Assembly: GCA_030704615.1 (NCBI GenBank)
Contig: CM060734.1
Span: forward strand, 15,314,001 to 15,378,000
Direction: 5' to 3'
DNA from: Takakia lepidozioides
Taxonomy: Eukaryota > Streptophyta > Takakiopsida > Takakiales > Takakiaceae
Length of the DNA stretch: 64,000 nucleotides
Shown: positions 53,975-64,000 of the stretch, piece by piece
Layout: the number at the start of each line of letters is the position of its first letter
Numbering within the stretch: the first letter of the stretch is position 1
The notes under the pieces: generated by a model
The model's input: the letters and a program-made list of their open reading frames with translations, nothing else
Databases searched by the model: none
Told to the model about the DNA's origin: nothing
Made by a program: the position numbers and the translations under genes

Positions 53975-54923
53975 TGTCGCGCGGCTTTTACTCACCCATC
54001 CCTTCGCTATCCGAGGGGGAAACTCCAAGATAGAAGAGTTGGATATCTCTAAGCACTCAGCCCGCGTAGAACAATCAGTCATGACCTGCAGCTAGTGAAT
54101 CATGGTTGGGTTTCCAATTTATATTCCTTCTGGTTTTCATATTCTCAGTTCTTCTTTACCAAGTACATTTAAGCGTCAGATTGCTCCTTTGACCCTCTGA
54201 TTCCATTCATACACAGCTTCACTCAAGTCTCTCTACACAAGGTGTTTGTATTGGATAAGAATTAGATTAATGATAATCAGATACATGTTGATGCCACAGT
54301 TTCTCTAATCTACCTTTCTATGTAATTCTACAGCTTCTACTAACTAAGTCGCAATTGTCTCCTCCTCCTCTCTGTAGTATCATCATCATTCCTCTTCTCT
54401 CCCCATCTTCCTCCGTCCGTCCTCCGTGATGTCCCCCCAGGATTCCCCAAGCAGTGATCCCTTTCCAGTCCCCGCTCCTGGCTTTATCTTCCTACCCGTT
54501 GTTCTAACCGTTTCCCTCACTAACCGTCATCCGTGAACTAACATGTTCCATTCGCAGATGTTGTTCCCCACAGTTGTTCCCTGTCCTGCTATCCGTTCCC
54601 TATGGTCGTGACAGCTGTGTCAAGCTGTGACTGGCTGTGTGAAACTGTGACGGGCTGTGACTGGCTGTGCGACTGTGTTAGGTTGTGTCGGGCTGTGTCG
54701 AGCTATGACTGGCTGTGCGACTGTGTCGGGCTGTGTCGGGCTGTGTCGAGCTGTGACTGGCTGTGTGACTGTGTCGGGCTGTGTCGAGCTGTGACTGGTT
54801 GTGCGACTGTGTCGGGCTGTGACTGGCTGTGTGGCTGTGACGGGCTGTGACTGGTTTATGTAAAAAATAAGGGTACCCCTTGGAACCCATAAAAGTGCCT
54901 AAGTCCCAGATAGTCCTCTAACA
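53975..54923 (-). repeat. LTR of element C
   Basis: 949 bases, ends TGTCGCGCGG and TCTAACA. Its outer end shares CTAAGTCCCAGA-AGxCC-CTxTAACA with the element B LTR. A GGCTGTGACTGGCTGTGTGA-type minisatellite occupies 54605-54855. It interrupts an exon of the gene at 54924-59989. Confidence 0.82.
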
Positions 54924-57900
54924 TCGTCCACCATGACGGCTGCATGTCTCCACCAAAGTCTGCATGAAAGCTGGAGATTCTCCCGTGCACCTCTCCAAGG
55001 GACACCAATCGACCTTTTCATAGATCGACCCGAGTTGACGTAATTGAAGATAACATCATCCACCACAGGCTCGCAGGTGGGGTCAATGTGAGCTGCAAGG
55101 TCCCTCAACTGGAACTCAGCAACACCAGGAGGAAGAGTGTCCTTCCGCCTCACCAGGCACAAAGCTTCGAACACTCGAGTCTGTCAATAATCACGAAGAG
55201 AGCATGAGGCAAAAGACACAACCTACCTTTTGATTTACTGAAAAACCATGAAACTTTAATTGAAAGGAACCAACTCACTTTCTGCCCCGGGAACTCGCCC
55301 TTCGTAAAAGGCAGAGTATTGATGCATGTCCAAGTTTTGATGACACGAAACTCGGAAGCTTTCATGTAGCTGAAAAGAGTTCTTCGTGCCGACGTGTCCT
55401 TTGACTGCATGAGAAGAAGAGCCCCCGAGTCAGAAAGGAATTTGTTGCTGAATGAGAAAGCCCACTGCCAGTAACGAGAATCCGATTTGTTCCAAGTCGG
55501 GGTCGAATTGGAAGGGAACACATCAGGGACAGGAAAACCGTCAAGAATGTCCAGCACCACAAGGTCAGTCGCGTATGCCTGCTGAACTCCATTCACCCAA
55601 TCTGGACTTTTTGTGACCTTCAGCAAAAAACAGGAGACAGTGTAAGAAGCCAAATCCAAATCTAGCACGAGATCAACACCCTGGACAAGTCAGAACAAGT
55701 GGCCAAACCAAAATCACTCATACAATAGTTAAGACATATGTGCTTACCTGAGTGAGGAACGAAACAAGCATGTCCCATGATTTCGAGGGCACCCCTTTGA
55801 ATGTGGACTTCCTGGACTCCATCATTACAAGAAAACTTTCATTCAGCACCTGACGATTGAACTGTCCCAAAACCCTGGAGGGATGTTCTCTCGCCTTGAA
55901 AGGCTGCTCCCTCGACTTTGATGTTCTCCTATCCCTCCTAGTTGGAGAAGGCTGTCTTTCAGGGACCTCTGACGGTCCCTGTCCTTGAGGAGCTGCACTT
56001 TTCGCCTTCCCCTTTGGATCCCCGACAATCTTCCCCTTTCGTTTTGAAATAGCAGATTTCTCGGGCTCTTTTGCAGCCAGAGCAGAAATGATTCTATCCT
56101 GAATGTCTTTGTCAGCCAGTGGGGCAATTGCTGCGGCGTTGTCGTTCAGGTTTCTCAAAACAACTTCATCGAATGGTGTGTCTTGTTTTGGCAGGTCGAG
56201 GTACCACCCACAGTCTCTGAAGTGCGCCCTGCTCCAGTCTCTGGCAATACCAGCCGTGTACATTGTCTTGTCATTGGAGGGGTCAGCCCATGAGTAGATG
56301 AAGTCTGGGTCATCGCTAAGGTACTTTCCCGGTATGAGGACATGATACATGTACCTGAATCACACACACAAAATCCAGGCAGTCATTCGATCTGAAAATG
56401 AAACAGATCACACATCAGGAAAAGGATATTGAAATGCAGGAAAGCACCACGCAGAAATCACCTTTGCAGTCCCGAATCAACCTTGCGTTGACGCAATGTT
56501 GAATCGAGCAGAAATGGGAAACACAAAATGCGGTGAACTGTTCTTTGACAAGGGCAATTCAACATTGCTTCAACGCAAGGTTGTTTTCATTTACAGTGGA
56601 AATGGAAAACAGTGCTTGAAAACATCCTTTCGAATATCTACTGGTACGGATATTCAACATTGCGTTGGCGCAATGTTGATTTCCTCTGTTGAAACACATG
56701 TCCATGGTATCTGACAACCACAACTTTCCTACAATTGTATGGAAATCGGGGTATTGCTGCGGGACATTTCTAGCAATCCATACCACCAAACAACGTTGCG
56801 TCAACGCAAGTCTGTTTGATGGTACAGAATAAGCTCTAAATAGCATTTCAAACAGACTCCAAACAAACTTTATGTTCATCTTGGCAACATTGAAACTGGA
56901 AATGACAACAAATTATAGCCCAAAAACCCAGGTAAACCTACATAGCCTGGCCCTTCATCAACCTTGCGTTGACGCAAGGCTGATTTTCCTGTCAGTTTTT
57001 CACCTTTCACATGGAGAAAAATGGCATTATGGGAGACCCCACCTATAGGAAATTGAAACCAAAACAACGGGATACAAGCTTGCGTTAACGCAATGTTGCT
57101 CGATTGCACATCCAGAGCCCTCATAGCTCCATCATAACCTGCAAATTTGAGCTGCTATATAGAAAGTACAACACAAGAATGCAGAAACATGCCCTTCAAG
57201 TACCAAATTTGTTTCAAGGAGGTCACACCTGTACAACACTTGTTTCATTGCTTGCTCGTTGTTGTACTGGTTTTTGAATTCGTATGACCTGGAGATTCCT
57301 TTGTCTTTCTCAAACTCCCTGAAGAAGCACTTGTTCCAGACAGCGAGCTTCCATCTCTTGATGTAGGCCTCCAGTGTGATCCGGGGGCAAACCATCTGGA
57401 TTTTGTAGTCTGCCATGGACTCCCCAAGTGCAGCGACTGCACGTTTTTCTAACTGCAACAATAAAGCTCATAAGAATTCGCGAGACATTACGGAGCAACA
57501 CTACTTTCTGAAAATGGTTTTGTGGAAACCATACCTGGCTCCAGAATGTGGCTTTGTGTAGCCACTGGTCGAATGTGTGGTCGCTAACAACTTTTATTGC
57601 TTGTGTCTTCGAGTCCCTCTCAGGAGTTGGGAACATGTTGGTGTCTCTCACAAGTGGATCCGAATTCCAGATCTCCAACCACCTGATTTTGGTTGCATTG
57701 TCCACCATTGAAATGGAAAGGCGATGTAGTTTCTCTTGAGTCATTTCTGGCTTAGAGCCATACTTGTCATAATGTGCTTTCACCTGCTCCAGAAATTTCG
57801 TGCCAAGACCTGGATCTGCTATCCGGATTTGTTTGTCGAATGCACTCATGAGGTTCTTCCTTTTATTGTTCATCTCGAATTTCATCATGTCCTCAAGCCT

Positions 57901-59989
57901 AGTTGCAGACCTCTGCTCTTCAGTGTGGGAATCATAGTACTCAGCTTTCGCCTTCAAACCAGTTTCTGCTATTTCTTGCTGCATTCATAACAGGTAAAAG
58001 AATCAAACACTGGCGTTTCTTGACAAAATCTGCAGTAACAACAAGCAAACAGGTGTCAAGAAGCTTACAGTGTACATGTAGTCAAGAAAAGCCTCTCTTG
58101 TCAAGCTATACCATGTGCTTGTCTTCTTCTCAGCACACCTCTTCATCTGCTGAGGACTGAGCACGTTCGTGAATGAATCCAATGGCATCAGCCCTATCTT
58201 CTGGATGCGGAATAGAATGTGGCAGAGATTGGTCGTCACATGAGAGGTTTCATTGGACCTGGAAAAACCTTCAACTCATAAGTGGATTCCAAATTGTGGG
58301 AACTCGGAACAGACACAATGTTGGCAACTTACTTGTTTATGTCGTGCATGGCTATAAGGAGCTGTGTGACACGTCCTTTGTGGTCGAGAACCATGGAAAC
58401 CACGCTCCAGTGCCATTCGATGTCGTCCGTGTGCATGCTTGAAATGTAATCCATCCAGGCAAGCAGTCTCTGGTTCCCATCCCAGACAAAAAACATCTTT
58501 CCCATGAATGCTTTTGTAGAGGCCTTTTTGGACAGCTTAAACTGGAACTCCCTGTTTACATCCAGCCAGCATGCATCCCAACTTTGCTCAATGTCCTCCG
58601 TTACAAGACACTCCTCTCCTTTCGTGTTCATAGTGGATACGTAGAACACTGCAGATCCCTTGACATAGCCGTGAACAAAGTCGTTCTTCAACTTCGTGAT
58701 GTCATTCCTCAATGCTGGTCGAACAGCGGGCATGGAGATCATCCTGCAAAGCGGAATGACCAGGTTTCCGCCGGGAACCTCCATTGACAGAATCACCTTC
58801 AACGAGTTCATTTTTTGCCCACCCATAATCTCCTCGGCCTTGTCTTCATAGTGGCCCTCCAATGACTCTTCCTCAAAATCACCTTCTGACACTGCCGAAT
58901 CTTCCCCGACGGATTTCCTTTTTCTTTTCCTCTGCAAAGAATGAATATCCTGTGAGTGACAGATTGAGCTCCCATGGATCAACCTTGCCTTGACGCAAGG
59001 TTGATTGATGGGGATGTAGCTTAGTTTGAAAGGCATCCTGGAATTTCTTTTGAACCCAATATATGCTTTGCGTTGACGCAGGGTTCTTCAGGGAGCTTCA
59101 AATAATCAACTTTCCCTACCTTGCAGTTCATTGTACAAGAATTCGGCCTCTTGGAGTGAACAAAAGAGGCATCAAAATCAGCCTCGTGTCAACGCAAGGT
59201 TGATTCAAGTGCTGCATCTGCTTCGATTCACCTAAACCCTAAACATACACTCTGGAGGTCGGCATCAACCTTGCGTTGACGCAAGGTTGATTAGGAGCTC
59301 TCGATTTGGTGTTCAGCAAACAAAATATCTATTGGAAAAGTAGATTGCATTCTCTGCTTTCATCTTAGCAATTGATGATGCATCGGAAGCATTCATCTTC
59401 CCCAGCTCTGCATAGCTTGTTTGTAGTGCAGCTTTTGCACTATTTTCATGCCCACATCATATACTTAGGAGGTCGAAATCAACCTTGCGTCAACGCAAGG
59501 TTGAAGTCGACCTCTATGTTTAGCATGAAAAAGACAAAAACAGAAAAGGCAAAAGACAGTTCATAGCCACCTCCGGTTTCTTCTTTGCACTTGGTGATGC
59601 TCCTGAGGCATTCAACTTTTCCATGTGGTCTGGAGGTAGCATTCTTCCGAGGAGGTCCCGGTGGTGCGAAACAAGGGCGGACGGCAGAGTTTCCGCGTCC
59701 ATCTCTCCTCCCTGTTCCGAGACCTGGTTCTCCACTCGCAGTGCTTCCTCGAGCCCAGCTCAAGAGGTTGCTCTTTGGTCGCCTCCGGGATCACTTCAAG
59801 ACCTTCATCTCCAAACTGTGGTTGCAAAATCTTGTTTTGCCCTTCGTTCTCATCTCCGCCGGAGGTTTCTTCACCCATTCTAAGTTCCCGTCTCGCCTTC
59901 CTCATCCTCTCCTTAGCGCGTGCCCTTTGCTTCTTTGATGTGAAATAAAGTGTTCTTCGACGCTTGCTTCTCCCTCGAAGTGGGGTCAC
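54924..59989 (-). CDS. Multi-exon gene of unknown function, 3' end cut by an LTR
   Basis: Exons by clean splice sites on minus: E1 59989 to about 59565 (basic start SKRRRTLYFTSKKQRARAKE; frame change near 59755), E2 58931-58334 (KRKRKSVGEDSAVSEGDFEE, VIPLCRMISMPAVRPALRND; donor GTAAGT), E3 58259-58069, E4 57978-57535, E5 57452-57229 (YIKRWKLAVWNKCFFREFEK), E6 56354-55748 (IPGKYLSDDPDFIYSWADPS; basic Ser/Arg-rich end), E7 55680-55279 (ATDLVVLDILDGFPVPDVFP, FLSDSGALLLMQSKDTSARR), E8 55190-54924. About 1,000 residues. E7 has a strand-helix pattern like a SAM-dependent methyltransferase half, but no motif is decisive. The basic N terminus suggests the nucleus. The last exon runs into the element C LTR, so the gene is truncated. 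Family not recognised. Confidence 0.65.
56475..59505. repeat. Eleven ~28 bp palindromes in two introns
   Basis: Core TTGCGTTGACGCAA with AACC/GGTT and ATC/GAT arms. Copies: 56475-56502, 56557-56583, 56652-56680, 56788-56815, 56957-56984 and 57075-57098 (all in the E5-E6 intron); 58978-59005, 59066-59085, 59177-59204, 59264-59291 and 59478-59505 (all in the E1-E2 intron). Most keep both arms. The centre is either TTGA or TCAA, so copies occur in both orientations. None lies in the exons or the short introns. Confidence 0.93.
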
Positions 59990-60640
59990 CGTCTCTGCAG
60001 AATCCAGGGTTGCAAGGACAATAAGGAAAAGAAGGAAAAAGAGGGCTAGGGGAGGGTCACCGCAAGGCCTTCAACGCCAAGATGATCGCTCGGAACAACC
60101 TGTTCGCCACATGCTCATTCCACATGCATGGCGAACACGTGCCCATCTAACCGTTATGAATATCTGCGGAAATCATTAGTTCCTCTTCCATCCAAAATTC
60201 GTTCGGGTATAAACTCCTCTCATCCAAAAAAGTTCATTATTGGGTAATATCTTTTGGGATGTTTCAGAGGAATGTCAAGTATGTACAGTTGTACAGTGGT
60301 GCAGATGCCGTTAAAATTGAATGGAAATGGGCATCTCTTCTGGACTCTCTGACATGACAGCCAAATGGCGGCTCTGTCAGTCAACCTCTCAACCAATGCA
60401 CTGTCGGGGCACCTGTGAAATAACAGTTGGATTCTTTCATTAGGGCTGACATTATGCACTCCGCAGTTGGGCACTCTGTCACCATCCGCTTGGTTCGCAC
60501 GGGGACACATTTCTTTGATGTGCCAACCCGCGTTAGGAGATCTGCAAGCAGGACCGATACCTGCAATTGTGTGTAAGGACGTCTTCTATGCAGCCAAAAA
60601 CTTTGCTCTAATACACTCTGCATTCAGAAGCACCATCGGA
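59990..60640. other. Gene-free spacer
   Basis: Upstream of the gene at 54924-59989, so it may hold its promoter, but no TATA box or other element is clear. Minus-strand open frames at 60220-60623 have no recognisable sequence. Confidence 0.4.
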
Positions 60641-60674
60641 CAGTGAACTCTGCGTTCAGAAGCAACATTGGCAG

Positions 60675-61067
60675 ATGGCCTCCCAGGCCATGGGCTCCCT
60701 CGACGCGGACTTCTTCAGTGAGGACCACCCTGTGCCATTTTCTTACGAGGTGGAAGATGATGGTTTTGCGGTGGTGCATGAACTCGTCCTCGCAACGCAG
60801 TTTCGGTTGGAAAATGGAACTCTATTCCTTCAGAGGGAAGTGTACGATGCCAATGGAAAACTGCTCAAGTACGCGTTCCAGAAACCTTCGCATACTGCAC
60901 CAACCACACAATGGAGAGTGCCTCCAGGCAGATACAGGGTGCTTAGTGCTCCTCTGCGACAGTCTGCAGGATCGTTCGTAACTCCTGGCACGGCAGCATC
61001 AGTGGCCTCTGAGAAAACACCCCCGTGGTTGTCAAGAAGGAGATCACCAATGTCATTCGTAAATTGA
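60675..61067 (+). CDS. Unidentified 130-residue open frame
   Basis: Starts MASQAMGSLDADFFSEDHPV and has a coherent acidic-hydrophobic pattern (FSYEVEDDGFAVVHELVLAT, LFLQREVYDANGKLLKYAFQ) that reads like a real exon. After about 60940 it becomes low complexity. A later stretch in another frame (61102-61347; NIQRVAFLPESFDGKTVFEL) might be a second exon. No family recognised. Confidence 0.4.
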   Translation: MASQAMGSLDADFFSEDHPVPFSYEVEDDGFAVVHELVLATQFRLENGTLFLQREVYDANGKLLKYAFQKPSHTAPTTQWRVPPGRYRVLSAPLRQSAGSFVTPGTAASVASEKTPPWLSRRRSPMSFVN

Positions 61068-61349
61068 AAGCCATGGGTGGGATGGCAGATTCAAGAGTGA
61101 TTTGAGGGGGATAGACTGGAGCACTTTCAATATTCAGAGGGTGGCATTCTTGCCGGAATCTTTTGATGGTAAAACTGTTTTCGAGCTGCCTCCTCCTTGT
61201 CGCGTGGGGGAATTTCCGTCTCCGTCCTCCCTGGAAGGATGGACAAAAAGCACGATGGGCACCCTTGGTGCCACACAAAACACCTCCAATAATTCACAAC
61301 AACGACAACCTCATATTTCAGGCGAACAGTCTGTAATGGGCACCTGAAA

Positions 61350-61930
61350 TGCAAAACGGAAATGTAGACACTTCGCATTGTCAGGTGTGCAAAACCAAAG
61401 CGAATGGGATGGTGTCAGTGAATCCATTCAAGCCTGGGTGACAACACCACCATATCGTAACACTTTTGTGTGCACGTTCTGTAGGGCCCACCACCTTGTG
61501 CCTTGCTTTGTGTGGCGCCATATGTATTAATGTGGTGCATCGTGCAAAACCACCCGGACTATCTGAGGCACGCACCTAAGATGCCTCCACATGATGATAG
61601 CCCTTCCATTTGACAGATACTCCGTTTCTTGGTTCTTGAACCTCCTCGACTTAATGACTCTCTCTACTCTCTCTACTTACTATCACTCTGCCTCACACCT
61701 CGTACTCATGTTCATTTTCATGATCCAATAGCACCCTGGTGGCGGACGCAACACTTATGCCGATTCGGACGCGGCTTCATTTTTGAAGTAAGTGGCTTCA
61801 AAAGGAGACGTGGAATCTGGATGCACCTTGCTGTTTGCCGGACACTCCAATTCATACACATCCTCATTCATACCTTCTGGATGCGAAAGGGTCCCGCATA
61901 CGGAGTACGGAACGTTGGACTCACTTCCGT
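61350..61930. other. Gene-free spacer
   Basis: No supported feature. Open frames at 61629-61949 are probably antisense to the decayed 3' end of the gypsy element that begins near 61930. Confidence 0.4.
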
Positions 61931-62089
61931 GGTAGTCGGAAATTCTTGATGTTCAACCAGACCTCCGTGCCTGCCTCAAACTTCACTTCCCTCCGCTTCC
62001 GATTCGCCTGCCTTTCATATCGTTTCCTAGCTTGGCAATGTTGTACTTTGCGAGCTTTTAACAAACGCTTCGCGTTCTTCCAGTACCGC

Positions 62090-62720
62090 CGCTACTGCCT
62101 GTTCCTCAACGTCCTGGGCCTACGCCAACTTGTCGGCACCAGAGGTGCTTTTCCATAGACCAATACGAAAGGGGAAACTCCCGTTGCGGAGTGTTTTGTG
62201 TTATTATAACAGAACTCTGCCGCGTCTAAGTGTTCCACCAAGTCTGTTTGGTCTGCCGACACGTAATTCCGCAAGATCTGCTTCACTACTACGGGAATTC
62301 ACTCTTTCTTGTTTGGCCGTCGGTCGTAGGTCGGAAGGCGTGCTCATCTTCAGCCTCGTCCCCATCTTCTTCCAATGGCCCTCCAAATTTACTCGTAAAC
62401 TTTGATCGCGGTCCGAGACAATATCCTTCGGGACTCCATGATGCTTTAAGACGTGGGCGAAAGTAAAAGTCGCCCTGTCTCCTGCGCCGTTGCCGTCCCT
62501 TGGTGGGGATGAATGGCCCATTTTATTGAACCTATCCACCACCACCATGATTTGCATCGAATCCTTTTGACACAGCGGCATAGCAGTCATGAAATCCATC
62601 GAGACGCTTTCCCAAGTCCCCTCTGGAATCGGCAAGGTTTTAACCCCGCTTGTTTTTTTGTACTCGCTCCGGTTTTGTTGGTATGTGGTGCATGTCTTTG
62701 TACATACTCCTCTGCCTCCT
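62090..62720 (-). pseudogene. Integrase of gypsy element D
   Basis: After a degenerate zinc region (YQQNRSEYKKTSGVK) the core reads SVSMDFMTAMPLCQKDSMQI, MVVVDRFNKMGH, VPKDIVSDRDQSLR and KQERVN, so the acidic residues can be placed. A frame break follows and it continues at 62286 with LRNYVSADQTDLVEHLDAAE and FCYNNTKHSATGVSPFVLVY. Frameshifted, hence inactive. Confidence 0.85.
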
Positions 62721-63175
62721 CCCTCAGTTTGGGCCAGAAATACTCTTTCTTTAAAGTGTGCCGCAGTGCGCTTGGCTTCGCGCCGTGGCCCGCAAGCGGG
62801 CTATCATGGCATTCCTCTCAGAGGCTATCTCTGATCCCCTCCCTTCTGCACGTAGAGACGTTTTTGCTTATGACCGGAGCAGTCGCTTTGCAAGTGGAAC
62901 TGCGATTTAACCCCCTCCTCAAGTCCTGCATCACGGACTTCGCCAGCTCATCCTTCCGGCAACCGTCCGGATCTTCCTTTGGAGCGCCGTCTCTCCCCTG
63001 TACACACCAACAGAGCTGGTGCTTTCTACTTAATCATCGCCCACCACGTTGTCCCGTCCCGGTTTGTACTGGATATCCACGTCGAACACTGCCAAAGTAT
63101 CTTCCACCTAAGTTTTTTGGGGACAACTTGGGCTGCGTGGCAAATAACTTCACCGTGACATGTCCGTAAACACCT

Positions 63176-64000
63176 TCACTTGGTTGGAAGGAACCACATA
63201 GTGCGCCAAAGCTCAAGACTTTGCACCCTCCACCGCCTTTCATCTATTTCTCGTGCGTCGGCCACCGTCGCGCTCACTTCATTCACTTTCTTACTTTCGT
63301 ACGCCACTGGACGTTCATCTTGCATCAGTACAGAACCACCCCCAATCGCGAAGTCCGACGCATCTGTATGACTCTCGAACGGATGATCGAACTCCGGTAT
63401 TTTCAAGACTGGAAGCTTCTTGCCTCCGCTGCTTCAATTCAGCAAAAGCTTAGCCACAAAAGGTGTTCCAAGCCCAGACTTTGGATTTACACAGAAGGTC
63501 TGACAAGCAGGCCCCGCGATCTTGGCGAAATTTCTCACATACTTCCGGTAATAGGAGGCGAGTCATAGGAAGGATCGCACTCCCGGGACCGAAGTCGGGG
63601 CTCCCAGTCCAAGATTGCCCTCCCTCCTGTCATCCATTCTGATCCCATCCGGTGTAATCACATGCCCCCCTCCACTTTTGTGACCCCGAATTCGCACTTT
63701 GAAGCTTTGGCATACAGCTTCCCTTCCCGCAATTTTCTGGAACACCTTTTTTGAGGTGCTCCAGGTGCTCCTCCTTTGTTTTCAAATACACCAAGATGTC
63801 GTCGATGTACACGATCACAAAGTCATCCAACCACTCTTGGAAAAGGTTGTTCATCAGCGTGCTAAAGGTCGTGGGAGCGTTGGTGAGTCCAAAAGGCATC
63901 ACCAAGAACTCATATGAACCATACCTTGTCCTGCACGCGGTCTTCTCCTCATCTCCTTCCTCCGCCACTCGAATTTGATGATAGCCGGAGCGCAGATCGA
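63176..64000 (-). pseudogene. RT and RNase H of gypsy element D
   Basis: RT fingers enter from the right edge ([17 protein letters not shown]), followed by the catalytic YIDD at about 63805. After [12 protein letters not shown] the frame breaks, and the thumb region (63600-63420) is read only in pieces. RNase H retains DASDFAIGG and a glutamate-bearing helix. Indels make it non-functional as it stands. Confidence 0.85.

Larger units (their letters stand above)
61930..64000 (-). mobile_element. Ty3/gypsy element D, pol region (continues past the window)
   Basis: On minus from the right edge: RT ([40 protein letters not shown]; 64000-63630), RNase H (SHTDASDFAIGGGSVLMQDE; 63406-63176), zinc region and integrase (about 62700-62090), then an integrase tail (ERQANRKRREVKFEAGTEVW, near 62000). 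Several frame breaks are present. It differs in sequence from the other gypsy elements here. No LTR lies inside the window, and the left end near 61930 is a decay boundary. Confidence 0.88.

Noticed and set aside
57132-57461. Independent small genes in the 54924-59989 region
   Set aside because: The short frames are joined by consensus GT-AG splice sites on the same strand, so they are better read as exons of one gene.
56475-59505. CRISPR-like array
   Set aside because: Repeats are palindromic, irregularly spaced, in both orientations and inside introns of a eukaryotic gene; no cas genes.

Overview
The window looks like transposon-dense nuclear DNA of a land plant, most likely a seed-free vascular plant (fern or lycophyte). 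Evidence: plant-type pentatricopeptide-repeat (PPR) fragments with the DMYAKCG and ERDVVSW signatures, Ty3/gypsy elements including a chromovirus, CACTA-type DNA transposons, an LTR primer site resembling plant Tat/Ogre elements, and genes with GT-AG introns. The taxonomic guess is inference. No rRNA gene, intact tRNA gene, CRISPR array or bacterial feature was seen.

Layout. 1-11352: a minus-strand Ty3/gypsy retrotransposon (gag, zinc knuckles, protease, cytosine-5 DNA methyltransferase, RT-RNase H, integrase) with a roughly 4.1 kb LTR that contains a 1.6 kb CACAGCC/CGTCA minisatellite. It sits inside the gag of a second minus-strand LTR element (11353-14120). That element sits inside an older, decayed copy of the methyltransferase element (14121-17281). 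17290-22116: PPR pseudogene fragments, including a ~750 bp tandem array, mixed with non-coding repeat modules. 22130-27481: repeats, a SINE-like tRNA relic, a CACTA terminus and rearranged LTR/gag pieces of the methyltransferase element. 27717-36237: a gag-LTR element interrupted by a 6.3 kb plus-strand chromovirus (28821-35163) with both LTRs. 36250-40800: an unidentified reading frame, more PPR pseudogenes and repeats. 42361-43392: a satellite built on a palindromic core.

44399 to about 53120: a CACTA-type DNA transposon with two divergent genes (a Transposase_24-like gene on minus, a TNP2-like first exon on plus) separated by 170 bp. A 5'-truncated LINE with a 15 bp target-site duplication lies in an intron of the first gene. 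About 53120-54923: a truncated LTR element. 54924-59989: a well-spliced minus-strand gene of unknown function whose two longest introns carry eleven copies of a ~28 bp palindrome. 60640-61350: small unknown open frames. 61930-64000: another decayed Ty3/gypsy pol region.

The standout observations are the methyltransferase captured between protease and RT (catalytic motifs intact in copy 1, the same position in copy 2), an 11-nt self-priming signature in the chromovirus, the intron-restricted palindromes in the unknown gene, and the palindromic satellite. Almost every other coding piece is mobile or pseudogenic.
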